From assembly GCA_012519455.1 (NCBI GenBank), contig JAAYQE010000051.1, positions 1 through 40,404 on the forward strand: a stretch of 40,404 bases of DNA. The letters are read 5' to 3'. The DNA comes from Syntrophomonadaceae bacterium (GTDB lineage: Bacteria > Bacillota > Ch66 > Ch109). Shown here piece after piece: positions 1 to 9,709 of the stretch (the stretch's first letter is position 1; every line of letters starts with the position of its first letter). The notes under the pieces are model-generated. The model was not told where the DNA came from, did no database searches, and was given only the letters and a program-made list of their open reading frames with translations. The position numbers and the translations under genes are program-made.

Positions 1-74
1 AAGGCGCTCGCCTGGAAAGCGAGTAGACGGGGCAAAACCTCGTCTCGTGGGTTCGAATCCCACTCTCTCCGCCA
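1..74 (+). tRNA. tRNA-Ser (GGA anticodon), 5' end truncated by window start
   Basis: Anticodon arm ctcgcctGGAaagcgag, long variable arm, T-arm gggttcgaatccca, 3' terminal gCCA at 71-74. Confidence 0.9.
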
Positions 75-124
75 TTAAATATTATCTTGAGATTAACTTT
101 TTTAATATAAGTAAACATATTAGT

Positions 125-390
125 CGTGCTAGGCGGGGAGGTAGCGGTGCCCTGTACCCGCAAACCGCTGTAGCGGGGCTGAACCCCCACCCGAGGGTTT
201 GTCTTGTGGGGTCTGGTAAGCGTAAGTGGTGAGGACCTCTGGGTCCCACGCAACTGGAACTCCTGAATCGTGTCAGGTCCGGAAGGAAGCAGCACTAAGG
301 GAACCCTTCAGTGTGCCGTGGGGCAGCCTGGAAAGAGCTAACTGCGTTTATAACGCCCGGAAGGCTAATTCGAAGGTGGGTGCACGGCTA
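125..390 (+). ncRNA. ffs: Signal recognition particle RNA, large (Bacillus-type) form
   Basis: Conserved core GTCAGGTCCGGAAGGAAGCAGCACTAAGG at about 272-300; about 265 nt; sits between tRNA-Ser and dnaX as in many Firmicutes. Ends approximate. Confidence 0.9.
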
Positions 391-409
391 TAAATTATTT
401 TGGCCTTAA

Positions 410-436
410 TTGAGCCGCCAGAAAAGGCGGCTTATT
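410..436 (+). terminator. Rho-independent terminator-like hairpin after SRP RNA
   Basis: gagccgcc-agaaaa-ggcggctt followed by a modest T-rich tail. Confidence 0.55.
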
Positions 437-482
437 TCAGTTGGTTTGCTTTCAATTCTTTCAGATGATGAGGGGGGCCACT

Positions 483-2192
483 GTGAGCTACGTAGCCTTA
501 TATCGGGAATGGCGACCGCAAAATTTTCAGAATGTAGTGGGGCAGACCCATGTTACCCGTACCTTGCTTAATGCTTTACAGCAAGGCCGGATTAGCCATG
601 CTTATCTTTTTTGTGGTCCTAGGGGCACGGGTAAAACGAGTGTGGCTAAAATTTTAGCTAAAGCGGTTAACTGTAGCGAAGCCCAAGAAGGTGAACCTTG
701 TAATCAGTGTGTTAGTTGTCGGGCGATCGTAGAAGGTAGTTCGCTGGATGTCTTAGAAATTGATGCCGCTTCTAATCGCGGTATTGATGAAATACGGGAA
801 CTGAGGGAACGGGTCCAATATGCTCCTTCTGGTGGACGCTTTCGGGTTTATATTATTGACGAGGTACATATGCTTACTACGGAGGCTTTTAATGCTTTGC
901 TTAAGACGTTGGAAGAGCCTCCTAGTCACGTGATTTTTGTATTAGCTACAACTGAGGCCCATAAGGTGCCGGCCACTATTTTATCGCGCTGTCAACGTTT
1001 TGACTTTCGTCGGATTACCCCGGCAGAATTAATAGAACGTTTGAAGCTAGTGGCGGAGCATCAGCAAATAGAGATTTCTGAGGAAGCTATTATGGCCATT
1101 GTCCGCGCGGCTGAAGGCGGGCTGCGAGATGCTTTGAGTTTGCTTGATCAATGTATTGGTTTTGCCACAAACGCAATTACCTTGGAAGAGGTAAACCAGG
1201 TTTTAGGTACTGTTTCAGAAGAATTTTTAAGGCAAGCGATAGATGGTTTGGCTTTTAATGAGTCAGCTCGATTAATGTACCTGGTTTAAGAGGTAGTTAA
1301 CCAGGGCAAAGACGTCCGTAAGTATGTACGTGATCTAATTGGTTATTTACGGGACTTATTAATCATTAAGCTGGGCGATACCGCAGGTCAGATTATTGCC
1401 GTATCGGATACGCTACGGGAGCAGATGTGCGTTCAGGCTGATCGTTGGAGTAAAGCTCAGTTAATCGAGTTGATTAGCTATTTTACTCGGGTAGAAGCGG
1501 ATATGAAGTGGGCGATTCAACCTCGCTGGGTTTTGGAAGCCGCTTTGATTGGGGCCGGCACTCAATTACAAGAGAAGTCTTTTGGGGACCAGATGGCGGA
1601 ACTAAACCGGCGTCTGGAGGTATTGGAACAGGACTCAAAACTAAAAACCTTGGAAACGCTTCCAGCCAGGAGTCCGGGGTCAAAGGAGAGCCCAAGAGAA
1701 ATTAAACCGATTAAAGCAGGTTCTATCCCCGATCTTTTCCCCCCGGAGACTAGTCGGTTGAAGGAGGGGGTTAAAAGCAAGCTTCCGTTAGAACCGCAAC
1801 TCGACTTGGCCCAGATTCAGGCACACTGGAAGGTAGTAATGGATTCTCTACGTAAGAAAAGCGTGGCCTTACAAGCTTTACTATTGGAAGCTGAGCCGGT
1901 AGCCTTGCAGGGGGATTGTTTAATTCTGGCTTTTAAAAAAGGACGGAATTTTCATCGGCAGAAGGTCGATGAGCCGGCGAACAAAAAAGCCATTGAGGAG
2001 GTGCTGACTCGAGTCTTTCGACAAACTTTGGTGGTTCGCTGTACCATGCAGGAGGCTTTAGAAGACCTTCAGGAGGCCTCAGCGCCTAAAGCGTCGGAGC
2101 CGGAATCTCCTTTAGCAGATCCTTTAGTTAAAAACGCGGTAGAAATTTTTGGCCCGGAACGGGTTAAAATTCGGGATAATCAGGATAATTGA
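483..2192 (+). CDS. dnaX: DNA polymerase III subunit gamma/tau, interrupted by in-frame TAA at 1287-1289
   Basis: GTG start at 483; SYVALYREWRPQNFQNVVGQTHVTRTL, P-loop GPRGTGKTS, Cys zinc motif, DEVHML. ORFs 441-1289 and 1425-2192 are in the same frame, and the 1290-1424 intervening codons read EVVNQGKDVRKYVRDLIGYLRDLLIIKLGD, i.e. continuous DnaX domain III. Confidence 0.9.
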
Positions 2193-2245
2193 GGTAGAGT
2201 AATACCTTATTATTAAATATGAAGTGATAAAAAGGAGAGGAATTT

Positions 2246-2563
2246 ATGAAATTCACAGACATGGGCAAGATGATGAAACAGGTACAAAAAATGCAGGCGG
2301 ACATGGCCCGGATGCAGGAAGAACTTAAGGATATGACGGTAGAAGCCTCTAGTGGTGGCGGCGTAGTACGTGTGGTGGCCACGGGGCGGCAGGAGATTCG
2401 GGAGATTAAGATCAGCCCGGAGGCTATTGATCCCGAGGACGTAGAAATGCTGGAAGATCTGGTGGTCGCTGCTGTGAATGAGGCGTTGCGTAAATCAGTG
2501 GATCTGCAAACAGAAGAAATGGGAAAAATCACCGGTGGAATCAAAATCCCGGGCCTATTATAA
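2246..2563 (+). CDS. YbaB/EbfC family nucleoid-associated protein
   Basis: MKFTDMGKMMKQVQKMQADMARMQEEL...; position between dnaX and recR. Confidence 0.92.
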   Translation: MKFTDMGKMMKQVQKMQADMARMQEELKDMTVEASSGGGVVRVVATGRQEIREIKISPEAIDPEDVEMLEDLVVAAVNEALRKSVDLQTEEMGKITGGIKIPGLL

Positions 2564-2592
2564 AACCGGTCTGGTAAAAGCGAGGATTAGAG

Positions 2593-3192
2593 ATGACTTA
2601 TTATGTAGGTCCGGTCGCGAACTTGATCAGGGAATTGCATAAACTTCCCGGCATAGGGCCTAAGTCGGCTCAACGCCTGGCTTTTTTTATCCTGCAATTG
2701 CCGGTGGCTGAAGCTCAGCGCTTAGCGGAAGCAATTTTGGTGGCCCGTGAGAAGATTAGTTACTGTTCCATTTGCGGTAACTTAACCGATCAGGACCCTT
2801 GTTCGATTTGCCGTGATGAGGCCCGTAACCCCGCGCTTATTTGTGTGGTAGAGCAGGCGCGAGATGTTATAGCTATTGAAAAAACCCGCAATTATCGGGG
2901 ACGCTACCATGTTCTCCAGGGAGCTTTATCGCCAATGGATGGCATTGGCCCGGAGAAACTACGGATTACGGAATTGATCGACCGCATCCAAAATGGTGGG
3001 GTGCAAGAGGTAATTCTGGGGACCAATTTAAACCCTGAGGGGGACGTGACCGCTATGTATTTGGCCAAGTTATTAAAGCCATCTGGGGTACGCGTGACTC
3101 GTTTGGCGCATGGCCTTCCGGTCGGAGGAGATCTGGAGTACGCGGATGAACTTACGCTTAGTAAATCCTTGGAAGGACGCCGAGAAATGTAG
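2593..3192 (+). CDS. recR: Recombination protein RecR
   Basis: LIRELHKLPGIGPKSAQRLAFF, C4 zinc motif CSICGNLTDQDPCSIC, Toprim region. Confidence 0.95.
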   Translation: MTYYVGPVANLIRELHKLPGIGPKSAQRLAFFILQLPVAEAQRLAEAILVAREKISYCSICGNLTDQDPCSICRDEARNPALICVVEQARDVIAIEKTRNYRGRYHVLQGALSPMDGIGPEKLRITELIDRIQNGGVQEVILGTNLNPEGDVTAMYLAKLLKPSGVRVTRLAHGLPVGGDLEYADELTLSKSLEGRREM

Positions 3193-3250
3193 TAGGCTGA
3201 TCGTTGTTATTTAAGAGGTTCTAACCTTTCCCTTTCCAACGTAAATATAA

Positions 3251-3607
3251 ATGGAAGAGTTTGGGAGGGGTGAGGGTGGCTTGAAAGCGTGTAATTTTTT
3301 TCGCCAGGCGAGCGGGTGGTGCAGAAGGGGTTGGTTAAGGCGAAAAAGGAGAAGGCCTGGAACCGTGGTTCAAGAAGGTCATCTTGGGTTCGATCAACCG
3401 GAAATATTAAAGCTCGTTTGGGAGGCCCATGCGGATTGGGTGGATGCTGATTGTTTTTTTAACTTTGCGCTAGATCCAGATTTAATTGATTACGCGATAC
3501 AAACCCTAGGTGCAACGGAGAGTAAATACCGTTATTTACTGAAGCAAGCCCGGCATAGCCAGGTAATCGCTTTTGATCCTGACTTACTGCAGGAGGTGAG
3601 TCAATAA
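3251..3607 (+). CDS. DUF2508 (YaaL-like) family protein
   Basis: C-terminal WVDADCFFNFALDPDLIDYAIQTLGATESKYRYLLKQA; located between recR and bofA. Start codon uncertain. Confidence 0.7.
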   Translation: MEEFGRGEGGLKACNFFRQASGWCRRGWLRRKRRRPGTVVQEGHLGFDQPEILKLVWEAHADWVDADCFFNFALDPDLIDYAIQTLGATESKYRYLLKQARHSQVIAFDPDLLQEVSQ

Positions 3608-3879
3608 TGCAATATATAGATGTTGCTATTGCTTCTATTTTTGCACTATTTCTTATCGTACTTCTAGGACGGGTAATTTTTACGCCTTTGCGGTGGATTT
3701 CTAAACTCTTAATTAATTCAGCGGTAGGCTTGTTTTTATTATGGTTAATTAATTGGGTGACGGGCCCCCTAGGTTTCAGTTTACCGATTAACTTGGTTAC
3801 CGTGCTGGTAGTCGGATTTTTAGGTTTGCCCGGGGTGCTTTTATTAGCCATATTACGATGCTTAAACATAATTATGTAA
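3607..3879 (+). CDS. bofA: Pro-sigmaK processing inhibitor BofA-like protein
   Basis: Small hydrophobic protein downstream of recR; NSAVGLFLLWLINWV...LPINLVTVLVVGFLGLPGVLLLAIL. Confidence 0.85.
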   Translation: MQYIDVAIASIFALFLIVLLGRVIFTPLRWISKLLINSAVGLFLLWLINWVTGPLGFSLPINLVTVLVVGFLGLPGVLLLAILRCLNIIM

Positions 3880-3940
3880 AATAGGTAAGTTTTATAGGAC
3901 TAGATTAACCCCGGTAAAGGAAAAAGGGATATTGTATTCA

Positions 3941-3970
3941 AAAGGCGCCGTAAACGCCTTATATTTTTAG
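3941..3970 (+). terminator. Terminator-like hairpin after bofA
   Basis: aaggcg-ccgtaaa-cgcctt followed by atattttt. Confidence 0.5.
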
Positions 3971-4015
3971 AACTTTCTAAATCATGCTGTTTTTTGCCCT
4001 CTTATCACCGATTGC

Positions 4016-4044
4016 TTGACGAATCCGGAGCGCTTAAGTATACT
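4016..4044 (+). promoter_or_regulatory. SigmaA-type promoter for the kor operon
   Basis: TTGACG-N17-TATACT. Confidence 0.65.
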
Positions 4045-4093
4045 AGTAGGAAGCGCAGATTTGAGGAATAGGTAGAGAGAGGATTAAGAAGCT

Positions 4094-4798
4094 TTGAACC
4101 GGGGAGAAAAAAGCAAATCTATAAGTGAAACCCAGGGTACACGGATTGTCGAAGCCTATGTAGGAGAATACGCGAGCGGTAAAAGTGAAAACGCGGTAAA
4201 CCGGGCGCTTTTTTTAGCCCAACAGGGGCGAAAAGTTGTTTTGGTAGATTTAGACATGGTAGAACCGTGTTATACTTTACGCCCGTTAAAGGACCCACTT
4301 TCTCAACTAGGAATCGAGGTTATTGCCTGGGAAACAAAACAATTAATCGGTCTCGGCGAGACAGGGATGATTCTTCATCCAAAGGTTCCCCGGGTGTTAG
4401 ATCGTCCGGGGGATATCATTTTAGATATTGGTTATGGGGCCGGAGGAGCCCGGATTCTTAATCTGGTGAATGGTGCTTTGACTTCTCCGGAGCTGTGCGT
4501 GCTGGTGGTAATCAACGTTGCGCGACCATTTACCAGTACGGTTGAGGATATTGTGGAATACATACAGGGAATTGGTACCGTACATGCGTTGATTAATAAC
4601 TCCCACTTGGGAGACGATACTGATTTGGATATTATCCAGTTAGGTGTACGCTTAGTAACCGAAGCTGCCAGGAAAATAGGCCTTCCCGTAGAAGCTACGG
4701 TGGTCGAAGAGAAATGGCAAAAGGAAATTGGGCCGGTTGATTGTATGGGTAATCCTGTGCGAACGATTAAACGTTATATGGTAGATAGTTTCTGGTAA
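4094..4798 (+). CDS. P-loop ATPase of the CobQ/CooC/ParA-like type in the kor operon
   Basis: EAYVGEYASGKSENAVNRALFLAQQGRKVVLVDLDMVEP: Walker A plus the DxD region of SIMIBI-like ATPases. Confidence 0.6.
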   Translation: MNRGEKSKSISETQGTRIVEAYVGEYASGKSENAVNRALFLAQQGRKVVLVDLDMVEPCYTLRPLKDPLSQLGIEVIAWETKQLIGLGETGMILHPKVPRVLDRPGDIILDIGYGAGGARILNLVNGALTSPELCVLVVINVARPFTSTVEDIVEYIQGIGTVHALINNSHLGDDTDLDIIQLGVRLVTEAARKIGLPVEATVVEEKWQKEIGPVDCMGNPVRTIKRYMVDSFW

Positions 4799-4819
4799 AT
4801 GGATAGGAGGTGCCAATTT

Positions 4820-5905
4820 TTGGCCAGCGTTATCGAAGGTGAAAAGAAAGTATTCATGACCGGTAATGAAGTGGCGGCCTGGGCCGCGCTGGCTGCCGGG
4901 GCAGACATCATGTTTGGATATCCTATTACGCCCCAAAATGAGGTAATGCACTATTGGACGCGCCTGGCCCCTAGGTATGGCCGCAAATTTTTACAAACCG
5001 AAGATGAGATATCGGCTGGTTTTACGACTTGCGGCGGCCTACAAGCCGGATGTAAAGCGTTTACGGCTACGGCGGGTCCGGGCAATGTTTTAATGCAGGA
5101 ACCTTACGGCATGGCCGAAGCGATGCGGTTGCCGTTACTAGCAATTATTCAACAACGGGGCGGACCTTCTTCGGGCACGGTTGTATATTCGCAACAAGAA
5201 GTCACTTTAACTACTTACGGGGGTAATGGCGAGGGCCACCGTATTGTCTATTCTACAGCCTCGCACCAGGAAATATACGATTATGTGATTAAAGGCTTTA
5301 ATGTGGCCTGGAAGTATCGTTTTCCTACCTTTGTAATGGGCGATGGCTATCAAGCCAAGATGAGGGAGTCAATGGTTATGTACGATCCGGCTGCGCGAGG
5401 CATTGAATTAGTGCCGGCGAATCCTATTATAGGTCTGTCGGGGGAAATCGGTGTAGACCGAGAATGCGTACACCTCTGCAATATTTACAGTTTGGAAGAA
5501 GAGCTGTATGAGGTATTACAAAAAATGGAAGCCGATTATCAGAAGATGACGCCCGAGGTCGTAGAGTATGATGCCCGTTTTTGTGAGGATGCGGAAATAA
5601 TTGTGGTTTCCCACGGGGTAGTTTCCCGGGCCGGACAGGATGCGGTTAAAATTCTACGTGCTCAGGGATTCCCGGCGGGTTATTTCCGACCTATTACTTT
5701 ACGTCCTTTCCCGCAGGAAGCCCTAAGAAAGGCCGTGGAAAATTGCAAGAAGGTTTTAGTTGTCGAATCGGCCCTGAATCAGTTACAGCGTTTAGTAAAA
5801 GAAAACCTGTATGACGTGGCCTTAGAAGTCGATGCGCTGGCGAAACCAGCGGTAGGCATCATTGCCGATGAGATTGTAGCCCGGTATAAAGAATTTCGAA
5901 AATAG
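4820..5905 (+). CDS. korA: 2-oxoacid:ferredoxin oxidoreductase alpha subunit (KorA-like)
   Basis: FMTGNEVAAWAALAAGADIMFGYPITPQNEVMHYW...; SD aggaggt before TTG 4820 (ORF track start 4799). Confidence 0.85.
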   Translation: MASVIEGEKKVFMTGNEVAAWAALAAGADIMFGYPITPQNEVMHYWTRLAPRYGRKFLQTEDEISAGFTTCGGLQAGCKAFTATAGPGNVLMQEPYGMAEAMRLPLLAIIQQRGGPSSGTVVYSQQEVTLTTYGGNGEGHRIVYSTASHQEIYDYVIKGFNVAWKYRFPTFVMGDGYQAKMRESMVMYDPAARGIELVPANPIIGLSGEIGVDRECVHLCNIYSLEEELYEVLQKMEADYQKMTPEVVEYDARFCEDAEIIVVSHGVVSRAGQDAVKILRAQGFPAGYFRPITLRPFPQEALRKAVENCKKVLVVESALNQLQRLVKENLYDVALEVDALAKPAVGIIADEIVARYKEFRK

Positions 5906-6036
5906 AAAGAGGTCTCACCTGTATCTCGTTAACTGCGCCGTTTAGAAACAAGCTATGAGATGCTTATAGAAGGTACACATATCTAAGCACTAGAGAAGTA
6001 AGTTTAAACATTGTCATTAGAGAGGAGGGCTGATGA

Positions 6037-6801
6037 GTGTCAGCTGCTCAACCTGTAATCCAGCCCAAAATGCCTAAATCATGGTATAAATCCAATAAAC
6101 CTCATCTTTTTTGTCCCGGTTGTGGGCATGGGATGGTTCTCAAAGCCCTAGGTGAGGCCATAGATGAATTGGGTATTCAAAGCAAAGCCGTTTTCGGTTG
6201 CGATATTGGATGTTCTTTATTGGCCTGGAATTTCTTGGACGTTGATTCTACCCAGACTCATCATGGCCGGACCACACCGGTAATGGTAGGAATTAAACGG
6301 TCCCGTCCGGAGTTAATTACCATTGCTTACATGGGCGATGGAGGGGGATATGCCATTGGTTCCCAGCATACTGTAAATGCTGCGATTCGCAACGAAAAGA
6401 TTACCGTAATTTTAGTGAATAATACTAACTATGGAATGACCGGCGGCCAAATGGCCCCAACTACTCTACCTGGCCAAATAACCGAGACTACCCCTTTTGG
6501 CAGAGATCCTGAAGAAACCGGATATCCTACTCGGGGGCCAGAGATGGTTGCCGCGATTGCTTCCGAGGGAGCTTATGTGGCCCGGGGAACGGTAGCTAAC
6601 TTCCGCCAGCTTAAGGGGTTTATTAAAAAGGCCTTGGAAAATCAAATCGCCGGTCGAGGGTTCTCCTTTGTTGAGGCGCTTTCGGTTTGCCCGACAAACT
6701 GGCGCACCAATGCCAGGGATACCTGGGCATTTTTGGAGGACAAAATGACCCAGTATTTCCCGGTGGGCGAGTTTAAAGTTCCGCAGGTGAAGGAGGAATA
6801 A
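6037..6801 (+). CDS. korB: 2-oxoacid:ferredoxin oxidoreductase beta subunit (KorB-like, TPP-binding)
   Basis: FCPGCGHGMVLKAL, TPP motif MGDGGGYAIGSQHTVNAAIRN...NNTNYGMTGGQMAPTT. Confidence 0.9.
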   Translation: MSAAQPVIQPKMPKSWYKSNKPHLFCPGCGHGMVLKALGEAIDELGIQSKAVFGCDIGCSLLAWNFLDVDSTQTHHGRTTPVMVGIKRSRPELITIAYMGDGGGYAIGSQHTVNAAIRNEKITVILVNNTNYGMTGGQMAPTTLPGQITETTPFGRDPEETGYPTRGPEMVAAIASEGAYVARGTVANFRQLKGFIKKALENQIAGRGFSFVEALSVCPTNWRTNARDTWAFLEDKMTQYFPVGEFKVPQVKEE

Positions 6802-6803
6802 AT

Positions 6804-7376
6804 GTGGGGGGTAAAGTAGTCCGAATCGCTTTGGCCGGTGAGGGCGGTCAGGGGGTTCAATCGATAGCTGAAATTATTACCGAAGCAGCTTTTAATGAAG
6901 GAAAAGAAGCCCTCTATTGTCCTAACTTTGGTTTAGAGCAACGCGGCGGAGTTTCTATCGCTTTTGTCCAAATTGGTGATAGCCGGATTGGCGCGCCGAA
7001 GTTTAAAACTGGAGACATTTTTATTGCCTTGAGTCTTCGCGCTATAAAAAGGTGTCGGCAGTATATAGGACCGGAAACTACGCTTGTTTACGATAGTTCG
7101 ATTGTAGGAGCCGAAGCAGAAGTGCCACCTAATGCCGCTCGAGTAATGGCGATCCCGGCGATCCAGCGTTCCAAAGAAGAACTCCATCCCCGGGTGTTCA
7201 ATATTGTGATTATGGGTGCGGTTATTGGCGCCACAGGAGTAGTAACTATGGAACAGGCGCGAGAAGCCCTGGAAGCTAAATTAGGAGGAAAGTTTAAACA
7301 GAATCCGGATTTACGCGAACTGAATTACCGGGCGCTGGAAATGGGTCGAGACTTGATTGGAAAAAGTGGAGAATAA
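6804..7376 (+). CDS. 2-oxoacid:ferredoxin oxidoreductase gamma subunit
   Basis: IALAGEGGQGVQSIAEIITEAA...GLEQRGGVSIAFVQIG. Confidence 0.88.
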   Translation: MGGKVVRIALAGEGGQGVQSIAEIITEAAFNEGKEALYCPNFGLEQRGGVSIAFVQIGDSRIGAPKFKTGDIFIALSLRAIKRCRQYIGPETTLVYDSSIVGAEAEVPPNAARVMAIPAIQRSKEELHPRVFNIVIMGAVIGATGVVTMEQAREALEAKLGGKFKQNPDLRELNYRALEMGRDLIGKSGE

Positions 7377-7397
7377 ACGGAAGGAGAGAAGACCAAG

Positions 7398-7655
7398 TTG
7401 AGTACCTCCGCAGAAGGCGTATTGAGCGTTGAAGTACCACGCGGGGCATTTCACCTATTTACTAATTTGTGTAAAGGTTGCGGCTTGTGCAAAGAGAAAT
7501 GCCCTAAAGATTGTCTAATATGGTCCGAGTGTCTGGGCAGTTTTGGGACCCCAGCTGTAATCCCGGATGACCCGCAAAATTGTATTGCCTGTGGCATTTG
7601 TCAACAGGTATGCCCAGACTGTGCCATTTTAATTGAAAGAAAAAGGGTCAAGTAG
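7398..7655 (+). CDS. 2x[4Fe-4S] ferredoxin, KorD-like delta subunit
   Basis: CKGCGLCKEKCP and CIACGICQQVCP motifs. Confidence 0.88.
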   Translation: MSTSAEGVLSVEVPRGAFHLFTNLCKGCGLCKEKCPKDCLIWSECLGSFGTPAVIPDDPQNCIACGICQQVCPDCAILIERKRVK

Positions 7656-7725
7656 TTATGCTTAGACAAAAGAAACAAGCCAATAAAACTACGGTAACCC
7701 CAAAACCATACCAGATCCAACACCC

Positions 7726-7762
7726 GGGCCTTTCCGAGACAGGAAAGGCCTGGCGGTTTTAA
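7726..7762 (+). terminator. Terminator of the kor operon
   Basis: GGCCTTTCC-gagaca-GGAAAGGCC then tggcggtttt. Confidence 0.75.
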
Positions 7763-7824
7763 GAGGAAAGGGAGAAGTGTTTCCAGTGGCGGTTGGCTAG
7801 TGTATAATTGATTTATCGGGGGGG

Positions 7825-8355
7825 ATGGCGGAAATGGATTTAAAGGAGCAAATGAGAGAGGCAGGAGTTGATTTTTCGGCCTGTTACCAATGCGGCAAGT
7901 GTACCGCCAGTTGTCCGGTGGCTTTTGCTATGGATTACGGTCCCCGTCATATAGTCCGTTTTTTACAGCTTGGCTGGTGGGACGAGGCCTTAAAGTCTCG
8001 TAGCATCTGGCTTTGTGCAGCTTGTGATACCTGTTCTACGCGCTGTCCTCGGAGCGTTAATCCGGCGAAGATGATGGATTGCCTACGGGTACAAGCCGGA
8101 AACCGGAGAATCGTAGCCGAACCAAAGGTAAAGGTATTTAATGATACCTTTCTTCACATCATACGACGTTATGGGCGGATCCATGAAGGAGAACTAGCTA
8201 TTCGCTTTAATCTCATCACCGGTCAGCTTTTTAAGGATGCACGCTTAGGCGTAGCTATGCTTCGTCGGGGTAAAATTCACGGGATGCCCCGGCGGATTAG
8301 AGGTATAGGTACTTTGCGTCGAATCTTTGCCCAAACGGATGGTAGAAAGGAGTAG
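7825..8355 (+). CDS. HdrC-like 4Fe-4S heterodisulfide reductase subunit
   Basis: CYQCGKCTASCPV and CAACDTCSTRCPRSVNP. Confidence 0.8.
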   Translation: MAEMDLKEQMREAGVDFSACYQCGKCTASCPVAFAMDYGPRHIVRFLQLGWWDEALKSRSIWLCAACDTCSTRCPRSVNPAKMMDCLRVQAGNRRIVAEPKVKVFNDTFLHIIRRYGRIHEGELAIRFNLITGQLFKDARLGVAMLRRGKIHGMPRRIRGIGTLRRIFAQTDGRKE

Positions 8356-8362
8356 GAATCGG

Positions 8363-9226
8363 TTGAAACGAGCTTTTTTCCCCGGGTGTTCCTTGCAGGC
8401 TACGGGACGGGAATATGGAATATCCACCCGAGCTGTAGCGCGGCACCTGGATCTGGAATTAATTGAAATTCCTGATTGGAATTGTTGCGGGGCTAGTTCC
8501 GCACATAGTACGGACGAGCTTTTAGCGCTAGCGCTACCGGCCCGAAATTTGGCTTTAGCAGAAAAGATGGGCTTAGATATCGTGGCCCCCTGTGCCGGCT
8601 GTTTTAACCGATTACGCGCTGCGGAAGTGGCTTTACGTAAACCGGCTTGGCAAACCCGGGTGGAACAATTATTAGGGATGCCGGTAACAGGAAAGATTAC
8701 TACCTGTAATTTGTTGGATTTTTTAGTCAATCAAGTTGGTCCGGAGACGATTCGGCGTAAAGTTATACGCCCCTTAAGGGGATTGCGGGTAGTTTGTTAT
8801 TATGGCTGTTTACTGGTCCGTCCTCGGGCGCTAACCGGGTTTGATGATCCCGAAAATCCGCAGTCTATGGACCGTTTAATGCTCGATCTAGGAGCAACGG
8901 TGATTGACTGGCCGTTCAAGACCGAATGCTGTGGCGGGAATTTGGCTATTCCGTGTACCGATTTGACGCTAAAAATGTCTGGCCAGCTTTTACGTCGGGC
9001 GCAGGAAGCCGGAGCGGAAGCTATCGTTACGGCCTGCCCTTTGTGTATGCTTAATTTAGATGCCCGACAAGAAGAAATGGAAAAGTTCGGGATGAATTTA
9101 CCATTGCCGATCTTTTATTTTACTGAATTAATGGGATTAAGTATGGGATTGGCCCCTGAAAGTTTGGGGCTGCAGTGTCATTTTACGGACCCGCAAAAAC
9201 TTCTGCAGGCAAAATTGTTATTATAA
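8363..9226 (+). CDS. HdrB-like CCG-domain protein (CoB-CoM heterodisulfide reductase subunit B family)
   Basis: FFPGCSL, NCCGA, APCAGCFNRL, CYYGCLLVRP, ECCGGNLA, ACPLCMLNLD. TTG start at 8363. Confidence 0.83.
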   Translation: MKRAFFPGCSLQATGREYGISTRAVARHLDLELIEIPDWNCCGASSAHSTDELLALALPARNLALAEKMGLDIVAPCAGCFNRLRAAEVALRKPAWQTRVEQLLGMPVTGKITTCNLLDFLVNQVGPETIRRKVIRPLRGLRVVCYYGCLLVRPRALTGFDDPENPQSMDRLMLDLGATVIDWPFKTECCGGNLAIPCTDLTLKMSGQLLRRAQEAGAEAIVTACPLCMLNLDARQEEMEKFGMNLPLPIFYFTELMGLSMGLAPESLGLQCHFTDPQKLLQAKLLL

Positions 9227-9336
9227 GGTTTAGGTTAAATAATTTCCAGTAGATAATTAAGCCCTACGGTTACGCATTTTACCGGGCAGGGCATACTATA
9301 GATAGTAAGAACGCGCTAATAAAGAGGCGATATCAG

Positions 9337-9579
9337 ATGAACCGTCAAAATAGTAATCTTCTTCCCCAGTGTTTAATTTGCAACCAGACTCCCGTTCAGG
9401 GAATTGGGGGCGGTATTTTATTGTGCAAGCAATTTTTGTGTGATGCTTGTCAGGACAAGATGGTCTCTTGTTCGATCGACGAACCTTTTTACCTACAGGC
9501 ATGTGAGCGTTTGAAAACACTGTGGCACTCCTCAACTGGGGTGGTGAAGTCAACGGGACAAAGAACCGGAAGTCGTTAA
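9337..9579 (+). CDS. Sigma-G inhibitor Gin (CsfB)-like zinc protein
   Basis: CLICNQTPVQGIGGGILLCKQFLCDACQDKMV. Confidence 0.78.
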   Translation: MNRQNSNLLPQCLICNQTPVQGIGGGILLCKQFLCDACQDKMVSCSIDEPFYLQACERLKTLWHSSTGVVKSTGQRTGSR

Positions 9580-9665
9580 AACTAGGGGTCGTTAGAACTT
9601 GGATATAAATACCGGGATAATGGCGTGTATTTTGAAATAAAATGAAATAGCTTCGGTTTTCTTGC

Positions 9666-9697
9666 AGAAAGGGCGGCTTGGCTAGCCCTTTCTTTGA
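9666..9697 (+). terminator. Terminator after gin
   Basis: AGAAAGGGC-ggcttggcta-GCCCTTTCT followed by TTG. Confidence 0.65.
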
Positions 9698-9709
9698 TTA
9701 TATGATACA

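Noticed and set aside
47-232. 61-aa plus-strand ORF
   Set aside because: Overlaps tRNA-Ser 3' end and SRP RNA; not protein-coding.
1483-1780. Small ORFs within dnaX on both strands
   Set aside because: Overlap the well-supported dnaX reading frame; no SD or recognisable protein.
8245-8730. 161-aa minus-strand ORF
   Set aside because: Antisense to HdrC/HdrB coding sequence with conserved Cys motifs; shadow ORF.
9260-9305. SigmaF/G-type promoter before gin
   Set aside because: GGGCATACTAT partly resembles the -10 consensus but has mismatches and no convincing -35.
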